Shown: positions 51,557-60,511 of the stretch, piece after piece
Position numbering within the stretch: the first letter of the stretch is position 1
How the letters are laid out: the number at the start of each line of letters is the position of its first letter
NCBI RefSeq assembly: GCF_021653975.1
Contig: NZ_JAJKFK010000014.1
Coordinates: 81,321 to 145,320 of the forward strand
From: Amycolatopsis sp. GM8
GTDB taxonomy: Bacteria; Actinomycetota; Actinomycetes; Mycobacteriales; Pseudonocardiaceae
Length of the DNA stretch: 64,000 bases
Direction: 5' to 3'
Program-made: the position numbers and the translations under genes
The notes under the pieces: generated by a model
Told to the model about the DNA's origin: nothing
The model's database searches: none
Seen by the model: the letters and a program-made list of their open reading frames with translations, nothing else

Positions 51557-52722
51557 TACCGGTGGCTCTTGGCGCCGCGCAGCTTCGAGAACAGCCCGCC
51601 GGAGCGGCCGTTGCTGGCCAGTGTGGGCACGTCTTCGCCCCGCTGCTGGGCCAGCTCGCGCAGCAACTCGCGCTGGCTCTCGTCGAGCCGGGTGGGCACC
51701 ATGACGTCGATGTGGACGTGTAGGTCACCGCGCCCGTCGACGCGCCCGGACGAGCGCAGCCGCGGCATGCCCTTGCCGGTCAGCACCAGCTCCGCGCCGG
51801 GCTGCGTGCCCGGGTCGAGGTCGAGGTCGAACTCGCCGTCGACCAGCGTCTCCAGCTGCACCTGTGCGCCCAGCGCCGCGGTGGTCATCGGGACGCGCAG
51901 GTTGCAGTGCAGGTCGTGGCCCTCGCGGAGGAACACGTCGTGCGGCTCCTCGTCGACCTCGACGTACAGGTCACCCGCCGGGCCGCCGCCGGGGCCGACC
52001 TCGCCCTGGCCGGACAGCCGGATCCGCATCCCGTCGCCGACCCCCGCCGGCACCTTCGCGGTCACCGTGCGGCGCGCCCGCACCCGGCCGTCGCCACCGC
52101 ACTGGCGGCACGGGTCGGTGATGACCTCGCCGTAGCCGTGGCACACCGGGCACGGCCGGGCCGTGACCACCTGGCCGAGGAACGACCGCTGCACCGACTG
52201 GATCTCGCCCTGGCCGTTGCACGTGTCACAGGTCTTGACGGTGCCGCCGGGGGCGGTGCCGTTGCCGCGGCATTGGTCGCACAGGATCGCGGTGTCGACC
52301 GTGATCTCCTTGTCGACCCCGGTCGCGCACTCCTCCAGGGTCAGGCTGATCCGGATCAGCGCGTCCGAGCCGGGCTGCACGCGGCTGCGTGGCCCGCCGC
52401 CCCGGCCGCCACCACCCGTCGCGGCGCCGAAGAACGCGTCCATGATGTCGCCGAGGCCACCGAACCCCTGGAACGGGTCGCCCCCGCCGCGCGCGCCGGC
52501 GCCGTTGTCCAGCGGGTCACCGCCGAGATCCACGATCTTGCGCTTCTGCGGGTCGGAGAGGACCTCGTAGGCGGTGGTGACCTCGCCGAACTTGTGCTGC
52601 GCGTCGTCGGACGGGTTCACGTCCGGGTGCAGCTCCCGGGCCAGCCGCCGGTACGCGCGCTTGATCTCCTGATCTGACGCGTTCTTGGCCACGCCGAGAA
52701 TCCCGTAGTAGTCCCTCGCCAC
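51556..52722 (-). CDS. dnaJ: Co-chaperone DnaJ (DnaJ2)
   Basis: A 388-residue type I DnaJ. The J domain ARDYYGILGVAKNASDQEIKRAYRRLARELHPDVNP with HPD is followed by a Gly-rich region (GAGARGGGDPFQGFGG) and four zinc-finger repeats CDQCRGNG, CDTCNGQG, CPVCHGYG, CRQCGGDG, then the C-terminal beta-sandwich domains. It stimulates DnaK ATPase. The start could be GTG 52722 (MARDYYG, the usual form) or ATG 52731; AGGAGG is 2 bases from the ATG and 11 from the GTG, so the SD does not settle it. The gene follows hrcA closely and overlaps rsmE by one base. Confidence 0.94.
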   Translation of the reverse strand: MARDYYGILGVAKNASDQEIKRAYRRLARELHPDVNPSDDAQHKFGEVTTAYEVLSDPQKRKIVDLGGDPLDNGAGARGGGDPFQGFGGLGDIMDAFFGAATGGGGRGGGPRSRVQPGSDALIRISLTLEECATGVDKEITVDTAILCDQCRGNGTAPGGTVKTCDTCNGQGEIQSVQRSFLGQVVTARPCPVCHGYGEVITDPCRQCGGDGRVRARRTVTAKVPAGVGDGMRIRLSGQGEVGPGGGPAGDLYVEVDEEPHDVFLREGHDLHCNLRVPMTTAALGAQVQLETLVDGEFDLDLDPGTQPGAELVLTGKGMPRLRSSGRVDGRGDLHVHIDVMVPTRLDESQRELLRELAQQRGEDVPTLASNGRSGGLFSKLRGAKSHR

Positions 52723-52746
52723 CGTGCTCATGTCCTCCTGCCACAC

Positions 52747-53772
52747 CTAGCCACCGGCCAGGATCTGCCCCACGTAGTTGGCCACCGCGCGGACCGCGGC
52801 GATCGTGCCCGGATAGTCCATCCGGGTCGGCCCGACGATGCCCATGCCGCCCAGGAGCATGTCGTCCTTCCCGTAGCCGATCGACACCACGGAAGTGCTG
52901 CGCATCTGCTCGTCTTCATTTTCCTCGCCGATGCGCACCGTGACGGCACCGGGGTTGCGCGCGGCGGCCAGCAGCTTCAGCACCACGACCTGTTCCTCGA
53001 GCGCCTCCAGCACCTGGCGCAGCGAACCGGGGAAGTCCGCGACGTTGCGGGTCAGGTTCGCCGTGCCGCCGAGCACGAGCCGCTCCTCCGGATGATCGAC
53101 GAGGTGTTCGACCAGCACGGTACAGACCCGCACGAGCGCGTCCCGCAGCTCACCCGGCGCCTGGTCGGGCAGCTCCGCGACGCGGGCGGCCGCGTCGGTG
53201 AGCCGGCGGCCGGACAGCTTCGAGTTCAGCACGTCCCGGATCCGGGCGACGCTCTCCTCGGTCGTCACGTCGCCGAGGTCGATGGTGCGCTGGTCGACGC
53301 GGCCGGAGTCGGTGATCACCACGAGCATCAGCCGGGCCGGGGTGATCGGCACGACCTCCAGGTGGCGCAACGTGGCGGTCGACATCGACGGGTACTGCAC
53401 CACCGCGACCTGCCTGGTCAGCTGCGCGAGCAGGCGCACCGACCGGCGCAGCACGTCGTCCAGGTCGAGCGCGCCGTCGAGGAAACTGGTGATCGCGCGG
53501 CGTTCGGCGCTGGTCAGCGGCTTTATGTCGGAGAGCCGGTCGACGAAGAGCCGGTACCCCTTGTCGGTCGGGATCCGCCCGGCGCTGGTGTGCGGCTGGG
53601 TGATGTAGCCGTCCTCCTCCAGCGCCACCATGTCGTTGCGCACGGTGGCGCTGGACACGCCCAGGTTGTGCCGGTCCACGATCGCCTTGGACCCGACCGG
53701 CTCCTGGTTGGAGACGTAGTCGGCGACGATGGCACGCAGCACCTCGAAGCGCCGCTCTTCGGAGCTGGCCAC
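52747..53772 (-). CDS. hrcA: Heat-inducible transcription repressor HrcA
   Basis: A 341-residue HrcA. The winged helix RRFEVLRAIVADYVSNQEPVGSKAIVDRHNLGVSSATVRNDMVALEEDGYITQPHTSAGRIPTDKGYRLFVD is highly conserved, followed by the GAF-like and dimerisation domains. HrcA represses groE or dnaK operons at CIRCE elements (TTAGCACTC-N9-GAGTGCTAA). I saw no CIRCE in the 194-bp space upstream, so autoregulation at this locus is not supported. The start is 53772, and it heads the hrcA-dnaJ-rsmE operon. Confidence 0.95.
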   Translation of the reverse strand: MASSEERRFEVLRAIVADYVSNQEPVGSKAIVDRHNLGVSSATVRNDMVALEEDGYITQPHTSAGRIPTDKGYRLFVDRLSDIKPLTSAERRAITSFLDGALDLDDVLRRSVRLLAQLTRQVAVVQYPSMSTATLRHLEVVPITPARLMLVVITDSGRVDQRTIDLGDVTTEESVARIRDVLNSKLSGRRLTDAAARVAELPDQAPGELRDALVRVCTVLVEHLVDHPEERLVLGGTANLTRNVADFPGSLRQVLEALEEQVVVLKLLAAARNPGAVTVRIGEENEDEQMRSTSVVSIGYGKDDMLLGGMGIVGPTRMDYPGTIAAVRAVANYVGQILAGG

Positions 53773-53863
53773 CCTTCACCTCCCGAACACGACGTACCTG
53801 ACGTCGAGTTTACGGAAGCTGACGACGAAGCGTATCCAGGTCGCCAAGAACCCACGCGAGACC

Positions 53864-53947
53864 GCCGTGTTTGCTCCTCACGTCGCCGTGTTGGCCCGCC
53901 AGGTCGCCGTGTTTGCGCCCCACGTCACTGAGTTGGCCCGCCCGCGC
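53864..53947. repeat. Four tandem 21-bp repeats upstream of hrcA
   Basis: Units are 53864-53884, 53885-53905, 53906-53926 and 53927-53947. Units 1 and 3 (GCCGTGTTTGCKCCYCACGTC) match closely, as do 2 and 4 (GTTGGCCCGCC core), so the array is also a 42-bp tandem duplication. Read on the minus strand the phase gives an ANTATWR-type heptad, but no start or ribosome site supports translation. It lies in the gap between mmsA and hrcA. Confidence 0.75.
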
Positions 53948-53956
53948 GGGCGGGCC
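53935..53956. terminator. Palindromic hairpin after mmsA
   Basis: GGCCCGCCCGC (53935-53945) followed directly by GCGGGCGGGCC (53946-53956) is a perfect 22-base palindrome, folding as an 8-9 bp GC stem with a small loop. It lies 11 bases beyond the mmsA stop (53967, minus strand) and is the probable mmsA-side terminator. Confidence 0.6.
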
Positions 53957-53966
53957 GACACGGCGC

Positions 53967-55457
53967 TCACGAGTTGCGGGGGAAACCCAGGTTCACCCCA
54001 CCCTGGCTGGGGTCGGGCCAGCGGGACGTGACCACCTTGGTGCGGGTGAAGAAGTGGAAGCCCTCGGGGCCGTAGGCGTGGCTGTCGCCGAAGAGGGAGT
54101 CCTTCCAGCCGCCGAACGAGTAGTAGCTGACCGGCACCGGGATGGGCACGTTGAGGCCGATCATGCCGACCTCGACCTCGTTCTGGAACCGCCGCGCGGC
54201 GCGCCCGTCGTTGGTGAAGATCGCGGTGCCGTTGCCGTAGGCGTTGGCGTTCACCAGCTCCAGCGCCGAGTCGTAGCCGTCCGCGCGGACCACCGACAGC
54301 ACCGGGCCGAAGATTTCGTCGCGGTAGACCGACATCTCGGGCGTGACCCGGTCGAACAGCGTCGGCCCGAGCCAGAAACCGCCGCCCTCGACGGCGATGT
54401 CCCGGCCGTCCACCACCAGGTCCGCGCCCTCGGCGATACCGGCGTCCACATAGGACTGAACCTTGTCCCGGTGCCCCGCCGTGACCAGCGGTCCCATCTC
54501 CGACGCCGGGTCCCGCCCGTCGCCGACGCGGAGCCGCGACATCCGCTCGGTGATCTTCGCGATCAGCTCGCCGGCCACCGGCTCGACCGCCACCACGACC
54601 GACACCGCCATGCACCGCTCCCCCGCCGAGCCGAAGCCCGCGGACACCGCCGCGTCGGCGGCCAGGTCGAGATCGGCGTCCGGCAGGACGACCATGTGGT
54701 TCTTCGCGCCGCCCAGCGCCTGCACGCGTTTTCCGTGGCTGGTACCGGTTTCGTAGACGTAGCGGGCGATCGGGGTGGAGCCGACGAACGAGATCGCCTG
54801 CACATCGGGGTGCGTGAGCAGGCCGTCGACCGCGACCTTGTCGCCGTGCAGCACGTTCACCACACCGTCCGGAAGTCCTGCCTCGGCAAGGAGTTCCGCG
54901 ATGAACACCGCCGCCGACGGGTCCTTCTCGCTCGGCTTGAGCACGACCGTGTTGCCGCAGGCGATCGCGTTCGGCACGAACCACAACGGCACCATCGCCG
55001 GGAAGTTGAACGGCGAGATCACCCCGACCACGCCGAGTGGCTGCGCGATCGAGTACACGTCGACGCCCCGGGAAGCGTTTTCACTGAACCCGCCCTTGAG
55101 CATTTGCGGTGCGCCACAGGCGTATTCGACGTTCTCGATGGCACGCGCGATCTCACCGGCCGCGTCCGACTCGACCTTGCCGTGCTCGGCCGTGACGATC
55201 TTGGCCAGCTCGTCCTTGCGCGCGGTCAGCAACTCGCGGAAGGCGAACAGGATCCGGCTGCGCGCGGCGAGCGAAGTGTCCCGCCACCGCGGGAACGCGC
55301 GAGCCGCCGCCGCGACGGCCTCGGCGACCTGCCCGTCACCGGCGAAGTCCACGTGCGCGCGGACTTCGCCGGTGGCGGGATCGAACACCTCCCCGGTCCG
55401 GTCCGCGACCCCAGCCCAGTGCTTGCCGTCGATCCAGTGCGAAATCCGTGCGGTCAT
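53967..55457 (-). CDS. mmsA: CoA-acylating methylmalonate-semialdehyde dehydrogenase
   Basis: A 496-residue aldehyde dehydrogenase. PLGVVGVISPFNFPAMVPLWFVPNAIACGNTVVLKPSEKDPS is the cofactor block; GFGSAGERCMAVSVVV with Cys near 282 is the MmsA active-site motif, and FFTRTKVVTSRWPDP closes the family. MmsA converts methylmalonate semialdehyde (from thymine or valine) to propionyl-CoA, or malonate semialdehyde (from beta-alanine) to acetyl-CoA. Its ATG overlaps the stop of the aminotransferase gene (ATGA at 55454-55457), placing it last in the beta-alanine branch of the pyrimidine pathway. Confidence 0.93.
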   Translation of the reverse strand: MTARISHWIDGKHWAGVADRTGEVFDPATGEVRAHVDFAGDGQVAEAVAAAARAFPRWRDTSLAARSRILFAFRELLTARKDELAKIVTAEHGKVESDAAGEIARAIENVEYACGAPQMLKGGFSENASRGVDVYSIAQPLGVVGVISPFNFPAMVPLWFVPNAIACGNTVVLKPSEKDPSAAVFIAELLAEAGLPDGVVNVLHGDKVAVDGLLTHPDVQAISFVGSTPIARYVYETGTSHGKRVQALGGAKNHMVVLPDADLDLAADAAVSAGFGSAGERCMAVSVVVAVEPVAGELIAKITERMSRLRVGDGRDPASEMGPLVTAGHRDKVQSYVDAGIAEGADLVVDGRDIAVEGGGFWLGPTLFDRVTPEMSVYRDEIFGPVLSVVRADGYDSALELVNANAYGNGTAIFTNDGRAARRFQNEVEVGMIGLNVPIPVPVSYYSFGGWKDSLFGDSHAYGPEGFHFFTRTKVVTSRWPDPSQGGVNLGFPRNS

Positions 55458-56752
55458 CGGGAAGCCTCCTGTACGGCCGCGATGGAGGCGCCGAGGATCT
55501 CCAGCGCCTCGTCGGCCTCTTCGCCGGTGAGCGTCATCGGCGGCGCGAGCCGGATGACGTTGTTGTGCAGCCCGCCCTTGCCGACGAGCAGACCGCGTTC
55601 GCGCGTCTCCTCCAGCACGGCCGATGCGTTGGGCGGACTGGGTTCCCTGCCGCCGGACTCGACGAGTTCGATCCCGATCATCAGCCCCTTGCCGCGCACG
55701 TCCCCCACGATGTCGTAGCGGTCACCGAGTTCGCGCAGCCGGGCGATGAGGTGGTTGCCGAGCTTCAAAGCATTGCCCTGCAAGTCGTTGTCGAGCAGAT
55801 AGTCCAAAGTGGCCTTCGCGCCCGCGGTGGCGACCGGGTTGCCGCCGAACGTCGAGATCGAGTTCGCGGTGATCGAGTCCATCACATCGCCGCGCGCGAC
55901 GACGCCGCCGATCGCCAGCCCGTTGCCCAAGCCCTTGGCGAACGTCATCACGTCCGGTGTCACGCCGTGTGCCTGAATGCCCCAGAAGTGCTCACCGGTG
56001 CGGCCCCAGCCGGTCTGGACCTCGTCGGAGATCAGCAGAATCCCATAGGAGTCCAGGACTTCCTTGAACGCGGCGAACAACCCGTCCGGCGGCACGTTGA
56101 ACCCGCCCACGCCCTGGATCGGTTCCGCGATCAGCGCGGCGACGTCGCCCGAGGTCGTCGTCTGCAGCACGTCACGCAGATCGTCGGTGCAGGCCTTGAT
56201 GTATTCGGCGTCTGACAGCGAGCCGAACGCGTCGCGGTAGCGGTAGCCGCCGTGCACGTAGCTGACCTTGACCGGCGACAGGGAACTGGCCGACCAGCCG
56301 CGGTTACCGGTGATGCCGACCGTGGCGAACGCGCGGCCGTGGTAGGAGTTGCGCAGCGCCAGCACCTGGTTGCTGCGCCGGTACTGGGTGGCGAGCATGA
56401 GCGCGGTTTCGTTGGCCTCGGTGCCGGAGTTGGTGAAGAACACCTTCGCGTCCGGGATACCCGACAGCTCCGCGATCCGCTCGGCGAGCTCCACCTGCTT
56501 GCGGATCAGGTACAGCGTCGAGGTGTGCAGCACGCCGGTGTCCAGCTGCGCCCGGATCGCGTCGGAGATCTCGGCGACGTCGTAGCCGATGGCGTTGGTC
56601 AGGATGCCGGCGAAGAAGTCCAGGTAGGTGTTCCCGTCGGCGTCGGTGACGCGCCGCCCGCTCGCACGGACGATCTCGATCGGTTCCTTGTAGTACAGCG
56701 CCAGCCAGTTCGGCAGCACGGCGCGGTGGCGGGCGACCAGCGATTCGCTCAT
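55454..56752 (-). CDS. Class III PLP aminotransferase, beta-alanine/GABA type
   Basis: A 432-residue omega-amino-acid aminotransferase. VFFTNSGTEANETALMLATQYRR, LLISDEVQTGWGRTG and the PLP lysine in DVMTFAKGLGNGLAIGGV are the class III hallmarks. Operon coupling with mmsA and the neighbouring dihydropyrimidinase/ureidopropionase locus indicate beta-alanine (or 3-aminoisobutyrate) as donor, giving (methyl)malonate semialdehyde. Other omega-amino donors are possible. The start is ATG 56752, with the PucR regulator transcribed divergently 84 bases away. Confidence 0.9.
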   Translation of the reverse strand: MSESLVARHRAVLPNWLALYYKEPIEIVRASGRRVTDADGNTYLDFFAGILTNAIGYDVAEISDAIRAQLDTGVLHTSTLYLIRKQVELAERIAELSGIPDAKVFFTNSGTEANETALMLATQYRRSNQVLALRNSYHGRAFATVGITGNRGWSASSLSPVKVSYVHGGYRYRDAFGSLSDAEYIKACTDDLRDVLQTTTSGDVAALIAEPIQGVGGFNVPPDGLFAAFKEVLDSYGILLISDEVQTGWGRTGEHFWGIQAHGVTPDVMTFAKGLGNGLAIGGVVARGDVMDSITANSISTFGGNPVATAGAKATLDYLLDNDLQGNALKLGNHLIARLRELGDRYDIVGDVRGKGLMIGIELVESGGREPSPPNASAVLEETRERGLLVGKGGLHNNVIRLAPPMTLTGEEADEALEILGASIAAVQEASR

Positions 56753-56836
56753 GGCCCGAGTCTGTCCGAGCGCCCGCCACGGCGAACAGCCACAATGTGT
56801 ACGGAGAACGCGATCCGCCCGTACAGTCTGTGTCCT

Positions 56837-58426
56837 ATGTATCCGACCGTCGCCGACGTGCTCGCACTGCCGGTGGTGCGCCATGGCCGCCCCCGGGTGG
56901 TGGCGGGCGCCGAGGGCCTGGACGCGCGGGTGCGCTGGGTGCATGTGGCGGAGGTGGTCGATATCGGCCACCTGCTCAAGGGTGGTGAGCTGGTGCTCAC
57001 CACCGGTGTAGCGCTGCCCGACGACCCGGTGACGCTGACCAAGTACGTCGACGGGCTCGCCGGGGCCGGGGTGGCCGGCCTGGTCGTCGAGCTGGTGCAG
57101 CACTGGAGCGACGCGCTGCCCGCCGCGCTGGTCGCGGCCGCCAACCGCAACGGGATCCCGCTCGTCACGCTGTCGCGCGAGACCCGGTATGTCACTGTGA
57201 GCGAGACGGTGAACGGGCTCATCGTGGACGCGCAGGTGGCGGAGCTGCGCGCGGCCGAGCAGGTGCACAAGGTGTTCACCGAGCTGTCGGTGTCCGGCGG
57301 CGACCCGGCGGACGTGCTGCGCGAGGTCGTCCGGCTGACCGAACGGCCGGTGGTGCTGGAAACCCTGTCGCACGAGGTGCTCGCCTACGACGCGGCGGGC
57401 ACCGATCCCGGCGAGCTGTTCGACGGGTGGCCGGCCCGGTCCCGCTCGGTGCACGTCGGCGAGCGCACCGCGTACGCCCCCGACGCGGGCTGGCTGGTGG
57501 CCGTCGTGGGCGCCCGCGGCCGCGACTGGGGCCGGCTGATCATCGTGTCCGAGGAACCGCCGCCGCACCGGCACATCGTGGTCGCCGAGCGGGCCGCGTC
57601 CGCGCTGGCCGTGCACCAGCTGGTCGCGAGGGACGCCGAAAGCCTGGAACGGCAGGCACATCGCGCGGTGCTGGACGAGCTGCTGGCCTCGCCGGTGCCC
57701 TCGGCCGAGCTGCTCGCGCGGGCGTCCGCGCTCGGCGTGCCGCTGGCCGGGCGGCGGCTGGTCGGGGTCGCGATCCGGCCGCGGCTGACCGAGCGGAAGC
57801 AGCCGAGCGTTTCCGGCACGGCGGTGCTGCGGGACCTCGCCGAGACGATGTCGCTGGCGGCCCGGAGGGCGAAGGTGACCGCGCTCGTCGCAGTGCTCGA
57901 CGAGCTGAGCGTCCGCATGCTGCTTTCCTTGTCCCCCCAGGCGAATGTCGACGCGGTGCTGGACCGGCTGGCGGACGCGGCCCGGCAGCCGCGGGTCGTC
58001 GCGGCGGGCACGACCGTGGACAGTCCCGCGCACGCGCGGCGCAGCCTGCTGGAGGCGGCGCAGGTCGCGGCGGCCGCCGTGCACGGTGGTCCGGACCTCG
58101 CGGTGCACCGGCTCGAGGACGTCCGGCTGCGCGGCTTGCTGCACCTGCTCGCCGGCGACGAGCGGGTGCGGACGTTCGCCGCGCGGGAGCTCGGGCCGCT
58201 GCTGTCGCGGGACGCCGCGGCGGGCACCCGGCTCGTGCAAGCGCTGCGGCACTACTGCGAACAGGGCGGCAACAAGTCCGCCGCCGCGGCGGCCGCGCAC
58301 ACCTCGCGCACGGCGTACTACCAGCAACTCGCGCGGATCGAGCAGGTGCTCGGGGTGCCGCTCGAAGATCCGGAATCCGTGTTGTCGCTCTACGTCGCCC
58401 TGCTCGCGCACGATCTAGGGAAGTAG
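56837..58426 (+). CDS. PucR-family transcriptional regulator
   Basis: A 529-residue regulator. The N-terminal PucR domain (TVADVLALPVVRHGRPRVVAGAEGLDARVRWVHVAEVVDIGHLLKGGELVLTTGVAL) occupies the first ~120 residues and the C-terminal PucR_2/CdaR HTH is LRHYCEQGGNKSAAAAAAHTSRTAYYQQLARIEQVLG. This class activates purine, pyrimidine or amino-acid catabolic genes in response to metabolites. It lies between the two halves of the pyrimidine locus and is the likely regulator of both. The start is ATG 56837. Confidence 0.92.
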   Translation: MYPTVADVLALPVVRHGRPRVVAGAEGLDARVRWVHVAEVVDIGHLLKGGELVLTTGVALPDDPVTLTKYVDGLAGAGVAGLVVELVQHWSDALPAALVAAANRNGIPLVTLSRETRYVTVSETVNGLIVDAQVAELRAAEQVHKVFTELSVSGGDPADVLREVVRLTERPVVLETLSHEVLAYDAAGTDPGELFDGWPARSRSVHVGERTAYAPDAGWLVAVVGARGRDWGRLIIVSEEPPPHRHIVVAERAASALAVHQLVARDAESLERQAHRAVLDELLASPVPSAELLARASALGVPLAGRRLVGVAIRPRLTERKQPSVSGTAVLRDLAETMSLAARRAKVTALVAVLDELSVRMLLSLSPQANVDAVLDRLADAARQPRVVAAGTTVDSPAHARRSLLEAAQVAAAAVHGGPDLAVHRLEDVRLRGLLHLLAGDERVRTFAARELGPLLSRDAAAGTRLVQALRHYCEQGGNKSAAAAAAHTSRTAYYQQLARIEQVLGVPLEDPESVLSLYVALLAHDLGK

Positions 58427-58477
58427 ATCACTCGGCCGTGTGGCGTACCGGCACGGGAAAACGCCGATACCTCCGAT

Positions 58478-58840
58478 ATGGCTCTTTCCACTATCGCGGC
58501 CGTCGCCACGATGCTCGCCGTCGCCGCGCCCGCCCACCCGGCTTCCTCGATCACCCTGACCCTGCGCGCGGATTCGGGCGCGACCACGTCGGTGACCCTC
58601 GAATGCGACCCGCCGGGCGGTAGTCATCCGCAGGCCGCCCGCACGTGCCGGACACTCGCGTCCGTGCACGGGGACTTCGGCCGGCTGCCGGCGGAGCAGA
58701 TCATGTGCCCGATGATCTACGCCCCGGTCACCGCCACCGCGTACGGGCACTGGCACGCGCGCCCGGTAGCGTTCCACCACGAGTACGCGAATCGCTGCGT
58801 CGCGAACGCCCAGACAGCCAGCGTTTTCGATTTCTCGTAG
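58478..58840 (+). CDS. Subtilisin-inhibitor-like secreted protein (SSI family)
   Basis: A 120-residue Streptomyces subtilisin-inhibitor-like protein. Residues 1-~22 are a signal peptide (ALSTIAAVATMLAVAAPAHPA). The mature part contains VTLECDPPGGSHPQAARTCRTL, MCPMIYAPVTATAYG, and RPVAFHHEYANRCVAN, with four cysteines giving two disulfides as in SSI. The reactive loop MCPMI has Met at P1, as in classical SSI, so serine proteases of subtilisin or chymotrypsin type are predicted targets. It begins 52 bases after PucR in the same direction but is probably an unrelated insertion into the locus. Confidence 0.9.
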   Translation: MALSTIAAVATMLAVAAPAHPASSITLTLRADSGATTSVTLECDPPGGSHPQAARTCRTLASVHGDFGRLPAEQIMCPMIYAPVTATAYGHWHARPVAFHHEYANRCVANAQTASVFDFS

Positions 58841-58888
58841 CCGTTCCCGCGCCGGGCGCAATCGACAGAATGCGCGCGGGCGCGGGTA

Positions 58889-60511
58889 ATGGTGAACACT
58901 CTGTCAGTGCCCACCGCCGCTGAAGGCGGGCACCATTCCGCAATGGCACCCTCGCAGATCACACACCCCGACGGGCGGGTGGATCTCAGCGACACGGCAC
59001 CGCTTCGGGGCAGCCGGTTCTTCAACGACGAGCTGGCTCCCGTCCCGGTGGAAAAGCGAACCTGGAACACCTACAACTATTTCGCGCTGTGGATGGGGAT
59101 GGCGCACAACATCCCGTCGTACGCGCTCGCCGCGTCCCTCATCGCGCTCGGCATGAACTGGCTGCAGGCGCTCATCACGATCACCCTGGGCAACCTGATC
59201 GTGCTGATCCCGATGCTGCTGAACAGCCACGCCGGCACGAAATACGGCATCCCGTTCCCGGTGTTCGCGCGGGCCTTCTACGGAATTCGCGGGGCGAACT
59301 TCGCCGCGCTGCTGCGCGCGTTCATCGCGTGCGGCTGGTTCGGCATCCAGACCTGGGTGGGCGGCGAGGCGATCTACATCCTCATCGGCAAGCTCGCCGG
59401 CAACGGCTGGCGGCACGCGAGCGAGGTCGGCGGGCAACCGTGGACGTTGTGGCTGTCGTTCGGGGTGTTCTGGATCGTGCAGCTGCTGATCATCTGGCGC
59501 GGCATGGACGCGGTGCGGCGGTTCGAGAACTGGACCGCGCCGCTGGTCTCGGTGGGCTTCCTGATCCTGCTGGGCTACGTGCTGGTCAAGGCGGGCGGGC
59601 TGGGCCCGATCCTGTCCGAGCCGTCGAAACTGGGCTGGAGCGGCGATTTCTGGAAGGTGTTCGCCCCGTCGCTGATGGCGATGATCGCGTTCTGGTCGAC
59701 GCTTTCGCTCAACATGCCGGACTTCACGCGGTTCGGCGGGAGCCAGGCCAAACAGGTGCGCGGGCAGCTGCTCGGGCTGCCGACGACGATGACGTTCATC
59801 GCGGTCGTGGCGATCCTGACCACCTCGGGCGGGCAACTGCTCTACGGCGAGGCGATCTGGGACCCGGCGCAGCTGGCCGACCGGTTCACCAGCCCGGTGC
59901 TGGTCGTCGTCGCGCTGATCGCGCTGGTGCTCGCGACGATCTCGGCGAACCTCGCGGCGAACGTGGTGAGCCCCTCCTACGACTTCTCCAACGCCTTCCC
60001 CAAACGCGTCACGTTCGCACTGGGCGGTCTCATCACCGGCGTGATCGGGGTGGCGATCCAGCCGTGGCGGCTCTACTCCGACCCGAGCATCTACATCTTC
60101 GCGTGGCTCGGTTTCTACGGCGGGATCCTCGGCGCGGTCGCCGGGGTGCTGGTCGCCGGGTACTGGGTGCGGCGGCGCCGCACCCTCGACCTCGCCGGGC
60201 TCTACACCGAAGGCGGCCGGTACTGGTTCCGCGCGGGCTGGAGCTGGCAGGCGCTGGTCGCGACGATCGTCGGCGCGGTGCTCGCGGTCGGCGGCGCGTA
60301 CACGGCGCCCGGTTCGGCAGGACCGTTCCCCGCGGATGGGCTCATCCCGTTCCTCAAGCCACTCTACGACTACAGCTGGGTCGCCGGCCTGGCCGGCGGA
60401 TTCGTGGTCTACCTCGTGCTGACCCTGCCGGGTCGCGCGGCCGAAGAGAAGGAGGAAGTCAGTGAGCAACCTGGTCAGGGCCGGCTTGGTGCAGCAGCGG
60501 TGGACGGGTGA
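58889..60511 (+). CDS. NCS1 nucleobase:cation symporter
   Basis: A 540-residue NCS1-family transporter with about twelve TM helices. The family marks are NDELAPVPVEKRTWNTYNYFALWMGMAHNIPSYALAASLIALGM, GTKYGIPFPVFARAFYGIRGANFAALLRAFIACGWFGIQTWVGGEA and NLAANVVSPSYDFSNAFPKRV. It imports hydantoin, uracil, allantoin or similar with Na+ or H+. The start is uncertain: ATG 58889, the adjacent GTG, or ATG 58943. It overlaps the ureidopropionase gene by 50 bases and is the first gene of the catabolic operon. Confidence 0.92.
   Translation: MVNTLSVPTAAEGGHHSAMAPSQITHPDGRVDLSDTAPLRGSRFFNDELAPVPVEKRTWNTYNYFALWMGMAHNIPSYALAASLIALGMNWLQALITITLGNLIVLIPMLLNSHAGTKYGIPFPVFARAFYGIRGANFAALLRAFIACGWFGIQTWVGGEAIYILIGKLAGNGWRHASEVGGQPWTLWLSFGVFWIVQLLIIWRGMDAVRRFENWTAPLVSVGFLILLGYVLVKAGGLGPILSEPSKLGWSGDFWKVFAPSLMAMIAFWSTLSLNMPDFTRFGGSQAKQVRGQLLGLPTTMTFIAVVAILTTSGGQLLYGEAIWDPAQLADRFTSPVLVVVALIALVLATISANLAANVVSPSYDFSNAFPKRVTFALGGLITGVIGVAIQPWRLYSDPSIYIFAWLGFYGGILGAVAGVLVAGYWVRRRRTLDLAGLYTEGGRYWFRAGWSWQALVATIVGAVLAVGGAYTAPGSAGPFPADGLIPFLKPLYDYSWVAGLAGGFVVYLVLTLPGRAAEEKEEVSEQPGQGRLGAAAVDG

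Noticed and set aside
53864..53947. CRISPR array
   Set aside because: 21-bp tandem units have no spacers and only four copies; this is a plain tandem repeat.
53773..53966. CIRCE element upstream of hrcA
   Set aside because: Looked for TTAGCACTC...GAGTGCTAA and found no match.
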